Shown here: piece by piece, positions 18,453 to 26,969 of the stretch
Position numbering within the stretch: the first letter of the stretch is position 1
Layout: every line of letters starts with the position of its first letter
Assembly: GCF_014197535.1 (NCBI RefSeq)
Contig: NZ_JACIFV010000009.1
Location: forward strand, 128,082 to 192,081
From: Rhizobium aethiopicum
GTDB taxonomy: Bacteria > Pseudomonadota > Alphaproteobacteria > Rhizobiales > Rhizobiaceae
DNA: 64,000 bases
Direction: 5' to 3'
The notes under the pieces: model-generated
Seen by the model: only the letters and a program-made list of their open reading frames with translations
What the model was told of the DNA's origin: nothing
The model's database searches: none
Program-made: the position numbers and the translations under genes

Positions 18453-19241
18453 ATGAGAGCGCTCGCCATCGCAGCAACGGGCATGGATGCCCAGCAGACC
18501 AATCTGGAAGTCATCGCCAACAATATTGCGAACATCAACACGACGGGCTTCAAGCGGGCCCGCGCCGAGTTCACCGACCTTCTCTACCAGACCGAACGCG
18601 CCAAGGGCGTCGCCAACCGGGCCAACCAGGCCGTCGTTCCTGAAGGCGCCAATATCGGCCTCGGCGTCCAGACCTCGGCCGTCCGCAATCTGCATCTCCA
18701 GGGCGAACTGACGCAGACCGGCAACGACCTCGACGTGGCGCTGATCGGCAAGGGCTTCTTCCAGATTCAGTCGACCGATGGCACCACGCTCTATACCCGC
18801 GCCGGCGCTTTCAACAAGAACGACCAGGGCCAGCTCGTCACCATCGACGGCTATGAGGTCCTGCCCGGGATCACCATCCCTCAGGGATCGACCGAACTGA
18901 CCATCAGCCGCTCCGGCGAGGTCTCGGCCAAGCTGCCGGGCCAGACCGATCCGACCGTTCTTGGACAGCTGACGCTTGCCGATTTCGTCAACGAAGCGGG
19001 TCTTCAGCCGATCGGCGACAATCTCTTCCAGGAAACGCCGGCTTCGGGCGAAGCGGTCGTCGGCAACCCCGACGAGGAAGGCTTTGCCTATATGAAGCAG
19101 GGTTATCTGGAATCCTCGAACGTCGATCCGGTGAAGGAAATCACCGAGCTGATATCGGCTCAGCGTGCTTACGAAATGAATTCCAAGGTGATCACGACAG
19201 CTGATGAAATGGCCTCCATCGTCAGCAAGAACCTGAAGTAA
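18453..19241 (+). CDS. flgG: Flagellar distal-rod protein FlgG
   Basis: 262 residues, the standard length. N-terminal [20 protein letters not shown] then [20 protein letters not shown]. The central segment [18 protein letters not shown] is diagnostic of FlgG. The C-terminus has [20 protein letters not shown]. It is exported by the flagellar system and forms the distal rod that runs through the P and L rings encoded downstream. Confidence 0.97.
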   Translation: MRALAIAATGMDAQQTNLEVIANNIANINTTGFKRARAEFTDLLYQTERAKGVANRANQAVVPEGANIGLGVQTSAVRNLHLQGELTQTGNDLDVALIGKGFFQIQSTDGTTLYTRAGAFNKNDQGQLVTIDGYEVLPGITIPQGSTELTISRSGEVSAKLPGQTDPTVLGQLTLADFVNEAGLQPIGDNLFQETPASGEAVVGNPDEEGFAYMKQGYLESSNVDPVKEITELISAQRAYEMNSKVITTADEMASIVSKNLK

Positions 19242-19257
19242 AGGGAAGGGCCGAAAC

Positions 19258-19740
19258 ATGATGTTTTGCCGGGCAGGACACATCTCAGGATGGGTGGCGG
19301 CAGCCACGATCGCACTCGCGGGCATCATCTTGCCCGTGAACGCGGATGCCGGCATGGGTTATGCCGTCGTCCCGACGACGATCATCTACCCCGGCGACAC
19401 ATTGTCGGGCAGCCAGCTTCAGGAGGTCGAGGTCACCAACCCTAACCTCGCCGGCGATTATGCCAAATCGATTTCGCAGGTCGAAGGTCTGGTTTCCAAA
19501 CGCACGCTGTTGCCGGGCCGCACGATCTCGGTTTCAGCTCTGCGCGAGCCCTACACTGTGACGCGTGGCTCTTCGATCCGCCTGGTCTTCTCTCTCGGTG
19601 CAATGACGATCTCCGCCGCCGGCACGCCGCTTGAAGACGGTGCGACGGGGCAGGTGGTCCGTGCACGTAATATGGATTCCGGCGTCATCGTCAGCGGCAC
19701 GGTGCTTGCGGACGGCACGATCCATGTGAGGGCGAAATGA
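19258..19740 (+). CDS. flgA: P-ring assembly chaperone FlgA
   Basis: 160 residues. A Sec signal peptide occupies about 1-31 (hydrophobic core WVAAATIALAGIILPVNADA). The periplasmic SAF/FlgA domain follows, with SKRTLLPGRTISVSALREPY and a C-terminal GATGQVVRARNMDSGVIVSG. It is shorter than enteric FlgA and essentially only the C-terminal core. FlgA assists FlgI polymerisation around the rod. The stop overlaps the flgI start (ATGA). Confidence 0.92.
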   Translation: MMFCRAGHISGWVAAATIALAGIILPVNADAGMGYAVVPTTIIYPGDTLSGSQLQEVEVTNPNLAGDYAKSISQVEGLVSKRTLLPGRTISVSALREPYTVTRGSSIRLVFSLGAMTISAAGTPLEDGATGQVVRARNMDSGVIVSGTVLADGTIHVRAK

Positions 19741-20858
19741 AATTGTTCTTCCGTATCGTCACCTTTGTTGCGGTTGTCGCCATGAGTTTGGCCGAGGTGG
19801 CGCCCGCCTGGGCGCTGACGTCCCGCATCAAGGATATCGCTTCGCTTCAGGCCGGCCGCGATAATCAGCTGATCGGGTACGGCCTCATCGTCGGCCTGCA
19901 GGGAACCGGCGACGGCTTCCGTTCCTCGCCCTTCACCGAGCAGTCGATGCGGGCAATGCTCCAGAATCTCGGCATTTCGACGCAGGGCGGCCAGTCCAAC
20001 GCGAAGAACACCGCGGCCGTGATGGTCACCGCCAACCTGCCGCCCTTCGCAAGCCCCGGCAGCCGTCTCGATGTTACGGTGAGCTCGCTCGGCGATGCAA
20101 CCTCGCTGCGCGGCGGCACGCTCGTCATGACCTCGCTTTCCGGTGCCGACGGCCAGATCTACGCTGTCGCCCAGGGCTCCGTTATCGTCTCCGGCTTTCA
20201 GGCGCAGGGCCAGGCGGCGACGGTGACAGAAGGCGTCACCACCGCCGGCCGCGTGCCCGGCGGCGCGATCATCGAACGCGAACTGCCGTCCCACTTCAAG
20301 GATTCGGTCAATCTCGTCCTGCAGCTGCGCAATCCCGACTTCTCGACGGCGATCCGCATTGCCGACATCGTCAATGGCTATGCCTCCGCGCGCTTCGGCG
20401 GCCCGGTCGCCGAAGCCAAGGATTCACAGGAAGTGGTGATCCAGAAACCGCGCACGGCCGATCTCACCCGGCTGATGGCCGACGTCGAAAACCTCATCGT
20501 CGAAACCGATACGCCGGCCAAGGTTGTTATCAACGAGCGCACCGGAACGATCGTGATCGGCTCCGATGTCCGTGTCTCGCCGGTCGCCGTCAGCTACGGC
20601 ACTCTGACGGTTCAGGTCACCGAGACACCGCAGATCATTCAGCCCGAACCCTTCTCGCGCGGGCGGACCGCCGTTCAGCCGCAGACCGATATCGCGGCTG
20701 AGCAGACCGGTGGGCGCGTTGCCATCATCGACGGTCCCGACCTCAGGACCCTTGTCGCCGGCCTCAACAATATCGGCGTGAAACCGGATGGGATCATCGC
20801 CATTCTCCAGGGCATCAAATCGGCGGGCGCCCTGCAGGCGGAGCTTGTGCTGCAATGA
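19737..20858 (+). CDS. flgI: Flagellar P-ring protein FlgI
   Basis: 373 residues. The signal peptide is about 1-23 (FVAVVAMSLAEVAPAWA). The mature start SRIKDIASLQAGRDNQLIGY and the core GLIVGLQGTGDGFRSSPFTE are diagnostic. Further family blocks are NTAAVMVTANLPPFASPGSR and VSSLGDATSLRGGTL. It forms the periplasmic P ring bushing in peptidoglycan. Translationally coupled to flgA before it and motE after it by ATGA overlaps. Confidence 0.97.
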   Translation: MKLFFRIVTFVAVVAMSLAEVAPAWALTSRIKDIASLQAGRDNQLIGYGLIVGLQGTGDGFRSSPFTEQSMRAMLQNLGISTQGGQSNAKNTAAVMVTANLPPFASPGSRLDVTVSSLGDATSLRGGTLVMTSLSGADGQIYAVAQGSVIVSGFQAQGQAATVTEGVTTAGRVPGGAIIERELPSHFKDSVNLVLQLRNPDFSTAIRIADIVNGYASARFGGPVAEAKDSQEVVIQKPRTADLTRLMADVENLIVETDTPAKVVINERTGTIVIGSDVRVSPVAVSYGTLTVQVTETPQIIQPEPFSRGRTAVQPQTDIAAEQTGGRVAIIDGPDLRTLVAGLNNIGVKPDGIIAILQGIKSAGALQAELVLQ

Positions 20859-21394
20859 TAACGATCCTGAATCCTGACATGACCGTGCTGCAGCTGCTGC
20901 GCCGCCTGGCGCTGCCGGCAGCCGGCCTCGTCCTGCTGTCGATCCCTGGCGCCTTCGCACAGGAGCATCCGGAGGGAGACATCACGTCTCAGGACGAGAT
21001 CAAGCAATTCTGCACCAACATCGCCGATCCCGCCCGTGACCAGCGCTACCTGCTGCAGAAGCAGGAGCTGGAAAGGCTCCGCGCCGACATTGACGCCCGG
21101 ATGGAAGAGATGGACAAGCGCAAGGCCGAATATCAGGACTGGCTGAAGCGGCGCGACGATTTCCTGAAGCAGGCGGAAGCCGGCCTCACCGATATCTACA
21201 AGAAGATGAAGCCGGATGCGGCGGCGCTGCAGCTGCAGGATATGAACATCGAAGTGGCGTCGGCCGTGATCATGCGGCTCGGCCCGCGCCAGTCGAGCCT
21301 CATCCTCAACGAGATGGACTCGAAGAAGGCCGCGGCCATCGCCAGCGTCATCGCCAGTGCGTCCGATCCCAATACGTCGAAGGATCCTTCATGA
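20855..21394 (+). CDS. motE: Periplasmic chaperone MotE
   Basis: 179 residues. An N-terminal signal-type hydrophobic stretch (about 17-35, LALPAAGLVLLSIPGAFA) is followed by a charged coiled coil (LLQKQELERLRADIDARMEE). The C-terminal MgtE-N-like domain reads MNIEVASAVIMRLGPRQSSL. In S. meliloti MotE is a periplasmic dimeric chaperone that folds and stabilises MotC. Start: the ATG overlapping the flgI stop; a second ATG at 20879 is possible. Finding motE here fits the rhizobial motor with motC at 32474. Confidence 0.88.
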   Translation: MITILNPDMTVLQLLRRLALPAAGLVLLSIPGAFAQEHPEGDITSQDEIKQFCTNIADPARDQRYLLQKQELERLRADIDARMEEMDKRKAEYQDWLKRRDDFLKQAEAGLTDIYKKMKPDAAALQLQDMNIEVASAVIMRLGPRQSSLILNEMDSKKAAAIASVIASASDPNTSKDPS

Positions 21395-22107
21395 ATATGC
21401 GTTTCCCGGCCGCGATCGCCGCCCTCGCACTCCTTGCGGGCTGCCAGTCTCCGACGGCAGTCAGCGAGATCGGCCGCGCGCCCGCCATGAGCCCGATCGG
21501 CAGCGGCCTTGCTTATGGCCAGACCCCGCAGATGGCGCTCTATCCGAAGCAGCCGCGCGCCGTGGCGCAGGGCTATTCGCTGTGGAGCGATTCGCAGGCC
21601 GCGCTCTTCAAGGATGCACGCGCGTTGAACGTCGGCGACATCCTGACCGTCGACATCCAGATCAACGACAAGGCCTCCTTCGACAACGAGACCAACCGCA
21701 GCCGCAAGAATTCGAGCGGCATGAACTGGGACGTTAATGCCCAGATCTTCGGCTGGACCCCGGAATCGAAGACCGATCTGACCTACGGTTCGGATACCAG
21801 CACCGACGGGAAGGGCAAGATCGAGCGCACCGACAAGCTGACCCTTCTTGTTGCGGCCGTCGTCACCGGTATTCTCGAAAACGGCAATCTGGTCATTTCG
21901 GGTTCGCAGGAAGTCCGTCTGAACCAGGAGCTGCGCATCCTGAACGTCGCCGGTATCGTGCGTCCGCAGGACGTCAACGCCGACAACCAGATCTCTTACG
22001 ACAAGATCGCCGAAGCCCGCATCTCCTATGGCGGCCGCGGTCGCCTGATGGAAGTGCAGCAGCCTCCGCGCGGCCAGCAGGCCGTCGATCTCTTCTCGCC
22101 GCTTTGA
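21391..22107 (+). CDS. flgH: Flagellar L-ring lipoprotein FlgH
   Basis: 238 residues. A type II signal peptide with lipobox LLAGC places the lipidated cysteine at residue 18. FlgH blocks include SLWSDSQAALFKDARALNVG, the family GDILTVDIQINDKASFDNET, and the C-terminal segments ISGSQEVRLNQELRILNVAG and VRPQDVNADNQISYDKIAEA. It forms the outer-membrane L ring. The start overlaps the motE stop by ATGA; fliL follows after 12 bases. Confidence 0.97.
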   Translation: MNMRFPAAIAALALLAGCQSPTAVSEIGRAPAMSPIGSGLAYGQTPQMALYPKQPRAVAQGYSLWSDSQAALFKDARALNVGDILTVDIQINDKASFDNETNRSRKNSSGMNWDVNAQIFGWTPESKTDLTYGSDTSTDGKGKIERTDKLTLLVAAVVTGILENGNLVISGSQEVRLNQELRILNVAGIVRPQDVNADNQISYDKIAEARISYGGRGRLMEVQQPPRGQQAVDLFSPL

Positions 22108-22119
22108 GGCCGAACGACG

Positions 22120-22623
22120 ATGGCAGACGAAGACGTAAGCGCAGGTCAATCGAAGAAGAAATCCGGCCTGATGACGATCATCGGCATCGCCGTCCTGACG
22201 CTCCTCGGCGCCGGCGGCGGCTGGGCGGTCGGCACGATCGTCGCGCCCGAAGTCAAGGGCGCCAAGGAGGTAGAGCAGGCCAAGGAAGCCGATGCCAAGA
22301 AGAAGGCCGAGGAAGGTCTGGCGCGCATCTCGACCGAGGCCAACAACGTCGTCCAGCTCGAGCCGATTACATCGAACCTTGCCTACCCCTCGGAAAACTG
22401 GGTCCGACTCGAAGTCGCGCTGCTGTTCAACGGGCCGCCCGACGTCAAGGTCGCCGAGGACATTCACCAGGATATCCTCGCCTATATCAGGACGGTTTCC
22501 CTTCAGCAGATCGAGGGGCCGCGCGGCTTTCAATATCTCAAGGATGACATCCAGGAACGTGTTGACCTTCGCTCGCAAGGGCGGGTATCGAAGGTCATGT
22601 TCAGGACCTTTGTCATCGAATGA
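22120..22623 (+). CDS. fliL: Flagellar basal-body protein FliL
   Basis: 167 residues. A short basic cytoplasmic start, one membrane segment at about 20-41 (LMTIIGIAVLTLLGAGGGWA), a charged linker, and a periplasmic domain ending FQYLKDDIQERVDLRSQGRV then KVMFRTFVIE, the usual FliL C-terminal form. FliL surrounds stator units and helps them stay engaged. Its stop overlaps fliP by ATGA. Confidence 0.93.
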   Translation: MADEDVSAGQSKKKSGLMTIIGIAVLTLLGAGGGWAVGTIVAPEVKGAKEVEQAKEADAKKKAEEGLARISTEANNVVQLEPITSNLAYPSENWVRLEVALLFNGPPDVKVAEDIHQDILAYIRTVSLQQIEGPRGFQYLKDDIQERVDLRSQGRVSKVMFRTFVIE

Positions 22624-23357
22624 TTCGTTTCATAGTTTTCCTTGCCGCCATGATGGCGGTGCCGGAACTGGCGGTGGCACAGCAGCTGCCCACCGACTTG
22701 TTGAACGTGCCGGTCGATGGCTCTGTCGCCGCCTGGATCATTCGCACATTCGGGCTGCTGACCGTACTTTCGGTCGCGCCGGGCATCCTGATCATGGTGA
22801 CGAGCTTCCCGCGTTTCGTCATCGCCTTCTCGATCCTGCGCTCGGGGATGGGCATCTCCTCGACGCCTTCCAACATGATCCTCCTGTCGCTGTCGCTGTT
22901 CATGACCTTCTACGTCATGTCGCCGACCTTCGATCAGGCTTGGCAGAACGGTGTGCAGCCGCTGCTTGCCAACCAGATCAACGAGACGGACGCAGTGCAG
23001 CGCATCGCCGAGCCCTTCCGCACCTTCATGGCGGCCAATACCCGCGACAAGGATCTGGCGCTCTTCGTCGATCTCGCGCGTGAACGCGGCCAGAATATCC
23101 AGACGACCGATCCGATCGATTATCGGGTGCTGATTCCTGCCTTCATGATTTCGGAGATTCGCCGCGGCTTCGAGATCGGCTTTCTCGTCGTGCTGCCGTT
23201 CCTCGTCATCGACCTCATCGTCGCCACCATCACCATGGCGATGGGCATGATGATGCTGCCGCCGACCTCGATCTCGTTGCCCTTCAAGATTCTCTTCTTC
23301 GTACTGATCGACGGCTGGAACCTGCTCGTCGGCAGCCTGGTGCGCTCGTTCAGCTGA
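22620..23357 (+). CDS. fliP: Flagellar export gate protein FliP
   Basis: 245 residues. It has a cleavable-type N-terminal signal (MIRFIVFLAAMMAVPELAVA) and then the FliP family sequence: VAPGILIMVTSFPRFVIAFS, FLTFYVM-type MTFYVMSPTFDQAWQNGVQP, FMISEIRRGFEIGFLVVLPF and the MGMMMLPPTSISLPFKILFF end. It assembles with FliQ and FliR as the core export gate; those genes are 19-22 kb downstream. No fliO is seen upstream. It is the last gene of the flgB operon. Confidence 0.97.
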   Translation: MIRFIVFLAAMMAVPELAVAQQLPTDLLNVPVDGSVAAWIIRTFGLLTVLSVAPGILIMVTSFPRFVIAFSILRSGMGISSTPSNMILLSLSLFMTFYVMSPTFDQAWQNGVQPLLANQINETDAVQRIAEPFRTFMAANTRDKDLALFVDLARERGQNIQTTDPIDYRVLIPAFMISEIRRGFEIGFLVVLPFLVIDLIVATITMAMGMMMLPPTSISLPFKILFFVLIDGWNLLVGSLVRSFS

Positions 23358-23388
23358 TCGGCTGGCCCGTCTCTATTTGGAAAAAAGA

Positions 23389-23419
23389 AAACCCCGCCGG
23401 ATCCGCTCCGGCGGGGTTT
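23389..23419. terminator. Bidirectional terminator between fliP and the GT41 gene
   Basis: A perfect 13-bp stem runs from AAACCCCGCCGGA (23389-23401) to TCCGGCGGGGTTT (23407-23419) with a 5-base loop. A- and T-rich flanks on both sides let it serve both converging transcripts. Confidence 0.92.
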
Positions 23420-23436
23420 ATCATGCAGTCGAGCCG

Positions 23437-25353
23437 TTACAAGGCCGCGAAGGGGGCCGTGCGCGGGGGCAGCGCCGGAATATCCATGTGCTCGGGTGCC
23501 AGGCGCTGTTTCGCCCGTTCGGCCATGTTTTCGTAGGCCTGCTCCAGGTGATGGCAGAAACGTTCGGCGTCGAAGAGCGGCGCGATATAGCGCCTCTCCT
23601 TGAGGTGTGCCTTGTATTCGGCGATCCGGCCGCGATTCTGCGCCAGCTCGACGGCGAGATCCTCGTATGCCTGCAGGTCGCTCGCGACGAGCTCGGGCAG
23701 ATCGATTGCCCTGAGCAGGCTTTCGCTGACGCGTGAGGCGAAGTTGGTGCCCTTGACGGTCAGGACCGGCAGGCCGCCCCAGAGCTGCTCCGAGGTGGTC
23801 GTGTGACCGTTGACAGGGAAAGTGTCGATTCCGAGATCGGCAGCCTGCTGGCGGCTGATGTGGTCTTCGTAGGGCGCGCGCGGGCAGAAGATGATGCGTT
23901 TGGGCGCAATGCCTGATGTCTGGAACTGCTTCAGCAGGTTCGCCTGGTTGCGCGGCGAATTGGCCATCAGCCAGAGCACGCTGTTCGGCGCCCGCTTGAG
24001 GATCCGGCACCAGCTGTTGACCACATCAGGCGTGATCTTGCGGTTGCCGTTGAAGGAGGCGAAGATGAAGGCCTCTTCCGGCAGGCCGAGCTGCTCGCGG
24101 GTGACCGGACGCGGCTTCGGGCGATGCATCGGATCGTTCGGCTGGTAGCTCTCCGGAAGCCGGCAGAATTTCTCATGGAAGAATGGCTTGGCCACGTCGG
24201 GCAGCACCGAATGGTCGCCGATGACGTAGTCGAGGTCGATGTTGACGGTGCTGCCGGGAAAACCGAGCCATCCGACATGCACAGGTGCGAGCGGCAGGTT
24301 GAAGGCTGCCGCGCGGCTACCCGACGTATGACCCTTCAGATCGACCATGATGTCGATATTGTGCTCGCGTACGATTTCCAGCACCGCCTGGTCGGAGAAG
24401 CCGTGAATGTCAACGATCCTGCCCCAGCGGCTGCGGTCGGTGTCGTTATGCTTCAGGTATTCGGGGCCCGTATGGCAGAAGAGCGTCACCTCGAACCTGT
24501 CCTTGTCGTGCAGTTCGAGAATGCGCTGCAGCAGCTTCATCGTCGCGTGGCGATCCCAGAAGTCCGACGACATGTAGCCGATCCGGATCTTGTCAGACCA
24601 TGTGTGCGGCTGGTTGCGGCGGAAAGCGACCCGTTCCTGATTAAGCGGGGCCGTGCCGATCGTCGCATACCGGTTGAAATCTTCGTTGCCGCACCAGTGC
24701 AGATGATAGAACGGGTTGTCCTTGCGCAGGATCTCGACATTGCCCTTTGCCAGCGCGTCGTCGATCACTGCCTGATGCTTGGCCGCCTCTTCGAAATCGT
24801 TGAATTCGCGGGCAAAAACCAGGTGAAGAAAGCGGAAGGCGTGATTGCCCGGAAAACGCTTGAAGATGTTGCGGGCAAGCGTCTGGTTGGTTGCGTCGTT
24901 GAGATCGTCGCTGAGCAGCAGGGCCGCCAGGCGCATGTGATCGGGATTCATGCTTTCCGACAGAACCGTCTTGAACGGACGGATGATATCCCGCTGCTGG
25001 CGCTTCAGATAGATAGCGGTGATGATGAAGGCGAGTTCGGCATCTTCCTGCGCTCTGGTGAGGTTGCGCATGGCGATCAGCAGCGCTTCGTCCTCGTTGC
25101 CGGTTTCGTAGTGCAGCTTGGCAGCCTGCTTCTGATATTCGTAGGCGTTCGGTCCTTCGCAATTGCCGGCCAGGCCATAGGCTTTCGCGGCGTCGGCCTT
25201 GAAGCCGAGCTGCACGAGGTTTTTGGCCAGCAGCGCATAGGTCTTGGCGTCCTGCTGAGTATCGATGAGCTGGTTGAGCGTCGCCAAGGACTTTGTGTAG
25301 CGGCCTGCCTGGTAATCTTTGGATGCCGCAGAGAACGAAACTTTGCTGTTCAA
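23437..25353 (-). CDS. TPR-containing O-GlcNAc-transferase-like glycosyltransferase (GT41/SPINDLY type)
   Basis: 638 residues from a TTG start at 25353 with GGAG seven bases upstream. An ATG-less extension to 25428 exists but has no ribosome site. Residues ~1-190 look like degenerate TPR helices. The C-terminal part follows the OGT catalytic pattern: KIRIGYMSSDFWDRHATMKL, DIMVDLKGHTSGSRAAAF, PVHVGWLGFPGS, FASFNGNRKITPDVVNSWCR, LGIDTFPVNGHTTTSEQLWG. Such enzymes transfer sugars to Ser/Thr of proteins in the cytoplasm. It is divergent from flaA and convergent with fliP, so flagellin is the obvious candidate acceptor. Sugar donor and acceptor are not shown by the sequence. Confidence 0.85.
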   Translation of the reverse strand: MNSKVSFSAASKDYQAGRYTKSLATLNQLIDTQQDAKTYALLAKNLVQLGFKADAAKAYGLAGNCEGPNAYEYQKQAAKLHYETGNEDEALLIAMRNLTRAQEDAELAFIITAIYLKRQQRDIIRPFKTVLSESMNPDHMRLAALLLSDDLNDATNQTLARNIFKRFPGNHAFRFLHLVFAREFNDFEEAAKHQAVIDDALAKGNVEILRKDNPFYHLHWCGNEDFNRYATIGTAPLNQERVAFRRNQPHTWSDKIRIGYMSSDFWDRHATMKLLQRILELHDKDRFEVTLFCHTGPEYLKHNDTDRSRWGRIVDIHGFSDQAVLEIVREHNIDIMVDLKGHTSGSRAAAFNLPLAPVHVGWLGFPGSTVNIDLDYVIGDHSVLPDVAKPFFHEKFCRLPESYQPNDPMHRPKPRPVTREQLGLPEEAFIFASFNGNRKITPDVVNSWCRILKRAPNSVLWLMANSPRNQANLLKQFQTSGIAPKRIIFCPRAPYEDHISRQQAADLGIDTFPVNGHTTTSEQLWGGLPVLTVKGTNFASRVSESLLRAIDLPELVASDLQAYEDLAVELAQNRGRIAEYKAHLKERRYIAPLFDAERFCHHLEQAYENMAERAKQRLAPEHMDIPALPPRTAPFAAL

Positions 25354-25700
25354 AACCCAACTCCGTGAAGGAAATTTTCTGGCATGGCTGTCGATTGCCG
25401 AGCGCGCACGATCCGTCCTCCCAGGCAATGGGTGGATTGATCCGACGATGCTATCCCGGCACCTGCCACGTTGCCATTCGAAGCTTGCTTGAAACAGGTG
25501 CGCCTCATGAAGACATTGTCTTGTCCGAGAGAACGGCTTCTTTCCCGATACGTTAGCATGCGAACGGATAGATTCAGCCGGTATTAACTATGGGATGTAA
25601 GGAGCCGGAACGGAGCCTCTATTTTTAAGAAGTTGGCAAGCATTGGCTGCGAGATTGCCCTGGACATGACGGGTTTGGGCCAAACAAACAGGCGCCGAGT
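25354..25700. promoter_or_regulatory. Divergent upstream region of the GT41 gene and flaA
   Basis: Together with the block at 25701-25750, this forms a 428-base gap without a supported gene. It must carry the GT41 promoter and part of the flaA promoter. I see a direct repeat of GGAGCC near 25601-25617 but no clear -35/-10 pair. Confidence 0.4.
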
Positions 25701-25750
25701 AGCATGAAGCTGGTCCGTCATCGCCGGTATTACAGTCCGGTATGTCCTCC
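25701..25750 (+). promoter_or_regulatory. Conserved flagellin upstream block, flaA copy
   Basis: AGCATGAAGCTGG (25701-25713), then CCGG (25724-25727), an 8-base spacer, TCCGG (25736-25740) and TATGTCC. The CCGG/TCCGG arms can pair into a small hairpin, 46 bases from the arm to the ATG. The same layout precedes flaB, flaC and flaD. Confidence 0.6.
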
Positions 25751-25781
25751 TTTTTGTATCTAGTTTCCAGGGGACAGATTT

Positions 25782-26687
25782 ATGACAAGCATTAACACGA
25801 ATTCTTCCGCACAGGCCGCTCTCCAGACGCTGCGCAATGTCAACCAGGGCCTCAACAAGACGCAGAATCACGTTTCGTCCGGTTATCGCGTTGAAAAGGC
25901 GTCCGACAACGCTGCTTACTGGTCGATTGCAACGACCATGCGTTCGGACAACAAGGCTCTGTCGGCCGTTTCCGACGCCCTCGGCGTTGGTGCTGCGAAG
26001 GTCGATACCGCTTATACCGCCATGGACAGCGCCATCGACGTCGTCGGTGACATCAAGGCCAAGCTGGTTGCCGCAACTGAAAACGGCGTCGACAAGGCCA
26101 AGGTCCAGGAAGAAATCGGTCAGCTGCAGCAGCAGCTGCTGAGCATCGCTCAGTCGGCTTCCTTCAACGGCGAGAACTGGGTTGCTGGCGCTGCCGGCAC
26201 CAAGAGCGTCGTTTCCTCCTTCGTCCGCGATGGCTCCAACGCCGTATCGATCACGACGACCGACTACGTTCTCGACAGCGGCTCCGCCGGTAACGTTCTG
26301 TTCGGCATGAGCAACGGCACGGTTGAAACCTCCACGGGTATTCTCGGTACGTCGACGGGCGCGACCGGTTCTATCTACTCGATGGACATCACCAACTTCA
26401 CAGCCGGCCAGATCCAGTCGGCTCTGACGAACGTCGAATCGGCTCTGAAGTCCATGACCAGCGCCGGTGCTGCTCTCGGCTCGCTTTCCAGCCGCATCGA
26501 CAGCCAGGAAGACTTCGTCTCGGCTCTCAGCGACTCGATCGACTCCGGTATCGGCCGTCTCGTCGACGCCGACATGGAGGAGGAATCTTCGAGGCTCAGC
26601 GCTCTGCAGACCCAGCAGCAGCTGGCGATCCAGTCGCTGTCGATCGCGAACTCCTCTTCGCAGAACATCCTGTCGCTCTTCCGCTAA
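25782..26687 (+). CDS. flaA: Flagellin FlaA
   Basis: 301 residues. The conserved flagellin N-terminal D0/D1 region (MTSINTNSSAQAALQTLRNV, VSSGYRVEKASDNAAYWSIA) and C-terminal D1/D0 region (LQTQQQLAIQSLSIANSSSQ, NILSLFR) flank a short variable centre. It lacks a signal peptide and is a type III export substrate. As the first of four flagellin genes it would be the principal filament subunit by analogy with R. leguminosarum, where flaA-flaD lie in this cluster. AGGGGA precedes the ATG. Confidence 0.95.
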   Translation: MTSINTNSSAQAALQTLRNVNQGLNKTQNHVSSGYRVEKASDNAAYWSIATTMRSDNKALSAVSDALGVGAAKVDTAYTAMDSAIDVVGDIKAKLVAATENGVDKAKVQEEIGQLQQQLLSIAQSASFNGENWVAGAAGTKSVVSSFVRDGSNAVSITTTDYVLDSGSAGNVLFGMSNGTVETSTGILGTSTGATGSIYSMDITNFTAGQIQSALTNVESALKSMTSAGAALGSLSSRIDSQEDFVSALSDSIDSGIGRLVDADMEEESSRLSALQTQQQLAIQSLSIANSSSQNILSLFR

Positions 26688-26712
26688 GAGCGGTCTGCAC
26701 AAGGTTTCCAAG

Positions 26713-26743
26713 TTTCGCGGCCGGCTTATCCCCGGCCGCGAAA
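26713..26743 (+). terminator. Terminator after flaA
   Basis: TTTCGCGGCCGG (26713-26724) and CCGGCCGCGAAA (26732-26743) form a perfect 12-bp stem with a 7-base loop, followed by TGTTTTA. It starts 25 bases after the flaA stop and suggests flaA is transcribed as its own unit. Confidence 0.85.
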
Positions 26744-26888
26744 TGTTTTAATATAAGGTTAATGAAAATCTTTCTAAGTATCAGATATTTTTACGTTATT
26801 TTCAATTTCGATTTAGCTTTCCTTAACCATCTTGCTGTTTTCTAGGCCCATCGAAACGGCGAGTTAACCCTAACGAGAATGGTTAACA

Positions 26889-26936
26889 GGCATGATGCTG
26901 ATCGCTGTGGGCCGGCCGAAAATCCGGAATGTCCCT
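26889..26936 (+). promoter_or_regulatory. Conserved flagellin upstream block, flaB copy
   Basis: GGCATGATGCTG (26889-26900), CCGG (26912-26915), then TCCGG (26923-26927) and AATGTCCC. The TCCGG is 47 bases before the ATG. Two GTTAAC repeats (about 26862-26888) lie directly upstream. Confidence 0.6.
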
Positions 26937-26969
26937 TCTTAAAATCTGCCAACAAGGGGCAAACAAACT

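Noticed and set aside
26889..26903. Sigma-54 promoter in the GGCATGA block before flagellins
   Set aside because: The GG and GC elements are only about 6 bases apart, not the 10 required for a -24/-12 promoter.
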